Assembly: GCA_028023455.1 (NCBI GenBank)
Contig: JAQFVV010000204.1
Coordinates: 1,193,501-1,257,500, forward strand
DNA: 64,000 bases
From: Epiperipatus broadwayi
Lineage: Eukaryota > Onychophora > Udeonychophora > Euonychophora > Peripatidae
Direction: 5' to 3'
Shown piece by piece: positions 61,711-64,000 of this stretch. Positions within the stretch are counted from its first letter, which is position 1; each line of letters starts with the position of its first letter. The notes under the pieces were generated by a model that worked only from the letters and a program-made list of their open reading frames with translations, did not search any database and was not told where the DNA came from. A program made the translations under genes and the position numbers.

Positions 61711-64000
61711 CTTCATATTGATTTTCAACATTTAACTGTAAATGAAAGTAAAAATGCAATAAATATATATCAAAAATTGTAATATATTTTTGGATTCTTA
61801 TATATAATATTATTTTTGTTCTGTAGTTAGGAATTTTTATATATACCTGAATATATTAAATTAAATAACATGAATATAATTGAATTGAATTATTATTTTA
61901 TATGTTCAATGTTATTATATACACAATAAGTTTAGTTGTTAGTCTTTAACCTCATACATTTATTGGTCTACATATGTTATACATATCTATTGTTTATATG
62001 TCATGTTTTTGCTTTACTTGAAAATTTCACATCTAATTACAATGATGGACTATTACTGTATAAAAGATTGTTCATTCTTCTGAAATTTATGTAGATGATA
62101 TTCCTAATAGAATTCATTAACAAGGATATATTGATAAATATACCAGAACAACATTGCCAGACTTAATACTTAAATAATTCTTTCTATTGTTTATATATAA
62201 ATAGCTACACAGATAAATAGTAGTATTCAGCAGAGTTATTCTAATTAATACAAATACACAAATATATATTATATTTATGTGCTATTTATGTACAATTATT
62301 TGTTCATTCATCATTGAGTAATTAATCATCATCTTACAAGCCTTGATTATTTTGCCATTACATATTTAGTGCATCAATGTTTGGAATTAAATGCTTATTC
62401 CAGGGTCAGTCTTTATGTTATCATAATTATTTAGCTATTATAATATATATATGTGTGTGTGTGTTATAAACTTTCAGCATACATATATAGATATGCTTTA
62501 TGAGGTATAAAATAAATTCTCCCAGTTTTATTTATCTTAATGCATTTTAATGCTAATTACTGTAATCATACTTATTCATAATAAACGTGACTGCTTTATA
62601 ACAGCTATTAATAATACCTTAATTTACATTTTCCAATAACTAAATAGTTGGAAACGATTTGTCCATTTATTAATGATGTTTATTATGGTTAACAATATCT
62701 CGTCTTTTTTATTTTCCTTTTTCAATCATTTCACATTAAGCAGGACACATTAACCTTTCATGGGTCAAAGCAGTGACCTCACTCTTCTTTGTGTTCTAGA
62801 AATACAATACAAATGCATGTGCTAGATTTTCTTTGGCTCTCTTGTATCAATATTTGCACTGTCTTATACTAATTGTTATAATGGTTTAGCATTCAACCAA
62901 ATAAAACAGTCCACAAAAAGTCAAGCTGGTTTTTTTACAGTGAAATGATAGAAAAGGGAAATGAAAGAGGGATAGGATATTGTAAAAATGTATTAACAAA
63001 ACATTATTGGATTATATAAATTAATGTGTTTTTTTTTAAATATTATAACAGTCGTTAAATGCAGTCTTTGATGTTTAGTAAGAATAGCTATGATTATGAT
63101 GCTCAGTACTAAAAATGCATTAAGCTAACCAAAATTGGAAAAGTTACTTATATGCTTGAAGTTTATTATCTTTATATTAACAAAGGATTTAAATTAAAAA
63201 AATTTATTAAGAATTCTCTGCGCATTTTAAAAATAAACTTTCCAGAAATGATCTAATGGAGTAACAAAGTGTTAATTAAAAATAAGCATTGCAAGCTAAA
63301 ATTATATATGTTATCTAGTAAATATATTTGTCTGAAATATCTGTCAAAAGTGAATGACTTTTGCTTATTATCCAAAATTTTATTAGGATCATAATTAATG
63401 CAATAATACTATATAAGTGTAAATATTGAAAGTATAAGATCTTTCTAATCAATGCAATAATGAAATAAGGCCCTCCTTTAAGAAGCTATTGAATAATAAT
63501 CTAAAGATGATTCACTCTTGTCTTAAAGTATTTCAGATAAGTACATTTTCTAGATGATGAAAATTTTTGTTTGCAATATCTATTGTTAATTTGTGCTTTA
63601 TTTGATTATATCATACCAGCTTATTGTTTATAAAAGTAGGCAGAGAATTCTCATTAATTTTTTATTATTTAAGTATAAAAACCTATAAAAATCTTCTGTT
63701 AAAAATTTATAGTTTCTTATAGGAGAATCTTATTTTTAAGAGTATTACAAATTTGTTGTATACACACAGCAGACATTCATAAAGAAATATAGTCTTCCCA
63801 ATTCCAAATCACAAAAAAATTGAGAAAAAGAGAGAGAGAAAAGAAAAATGCTTTAGAAATAAATTTTGTAATAAATATACAAACCAACCTGTTACTACAA
63901 ATATGTCAAAATAAAGGACAAGATTTATTTTTGTGTTTTATATTTTGTGATGCTATCTTTAAATTTATTTAGCAGAATTTTTTTTTTCTGAACCACTTCA
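61711..64000. other. AT-rich non-coding stretch
   Basis: No gene called. A strong acceptor-like CTTCTTTGTGTTCTAG at about 62784-62799 is followed by 29 open codons and an AATAAA 10 bases after the stop, but two frames are open and neither is convincing. A TA/GT run lies at about 62440-62463 and a purine run at 63822-63846. Confidence 0.4.

Noticed and set aside
62800-62889. Possible terminal exon after a strong acceptor
   Set aside because: Two frames are open and give unrelated peptides, the stretch is short, and AATAAA nearby is expected by chance in this composition.

Overview
The window looks like AT-rich nuclear DNA from an animal, most likely an invertebrate; the lineage cannot be fixed from sequence alone. 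Reasons: very low gene density, an intron-flanked extracellular LRR exon, several decayed non-LTR retrotransposons of animal type, tRNA-derived SINE-like heads with Pol III A/B boxes, a Ty3/gypsy polyprotein, and many long TA, GATA and trinucleotide microsatellites. There is no bacterial-type gene layout, operon, rRNA, CRISPR array or canonical tRNA gene that I can support.

Layout. 1-7.5 kb: AT-rich, with one possible minus-strand terminal exon (2465-2660). 7.56-9.67 kb: a long inverted-repeat element with TA-flanked termini that reads like a Tc1/mariner-type foldback or MITE. 10-16 kb: a 122-bp TA array and a SINE head. 16.1-18.1 kb: a TIR element (copy A), SINE-like heads and a C-rich repeat ending in AATAAA. 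18.2-21.1 kb: a dead minus-strand LINE. 21.7-22.1 kb: a GATA array. 22.1-27 kb: little of note. 27-29.5 kb: TA and trinucleotide arrays, a nearly loop-free palindrome with a partial second copy, and a C-rich repeat with about 130-bp internal units. 31.8-33.0 kb: the clearest host gene, the last exon of a secreted or GPI-anchored LRR protein. 35-36.6 kb: SINE-like repeats and a foldback carrying Pol III-like boxes. 39.3 kb: a weak exon candidate. 40.6-40.9 kb: TIR element copy B. 43.2-47.4 kb: a Ty3/gypsy element with an open 1316-codon Gag-Pol and a broken Gag leader. 47.4-50.4 kb: a GC-richer block with hairpins and an LTR-like stretch. 50.4-52.0, 56.6-57.8 and 59.85-61.7 kb: three plus-strand LINE remnants, the last interrupted by a tandem 319-bp repeat. 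54.95-55.04 kb: a small, well-spliced candidate coding exon. 58.2-58.7 kb: TIR element copy C. 61.7-64 kb: AT-rich, nothing firm.

How it fits together. The window is mostly intron or intergenic sequence that has accumulated mobile elements. The four LINEs are degenerate, and where the RT catalytic box is visible it is mutated. The Ty3/gypsy polyprotein still has all its catalytic residues and is probably the youngest large insertion, although no LTR pair was found. Host coding content is limited to the LRR exon and a few exon candidates (54946-55040 the best) whose parent genes lie mostly outside what can be read here. The least explained signals are three unrelated inverted-repeat families and a shared AATAAA/TTACC/TTGAAA terminus on two C-rich repeats.
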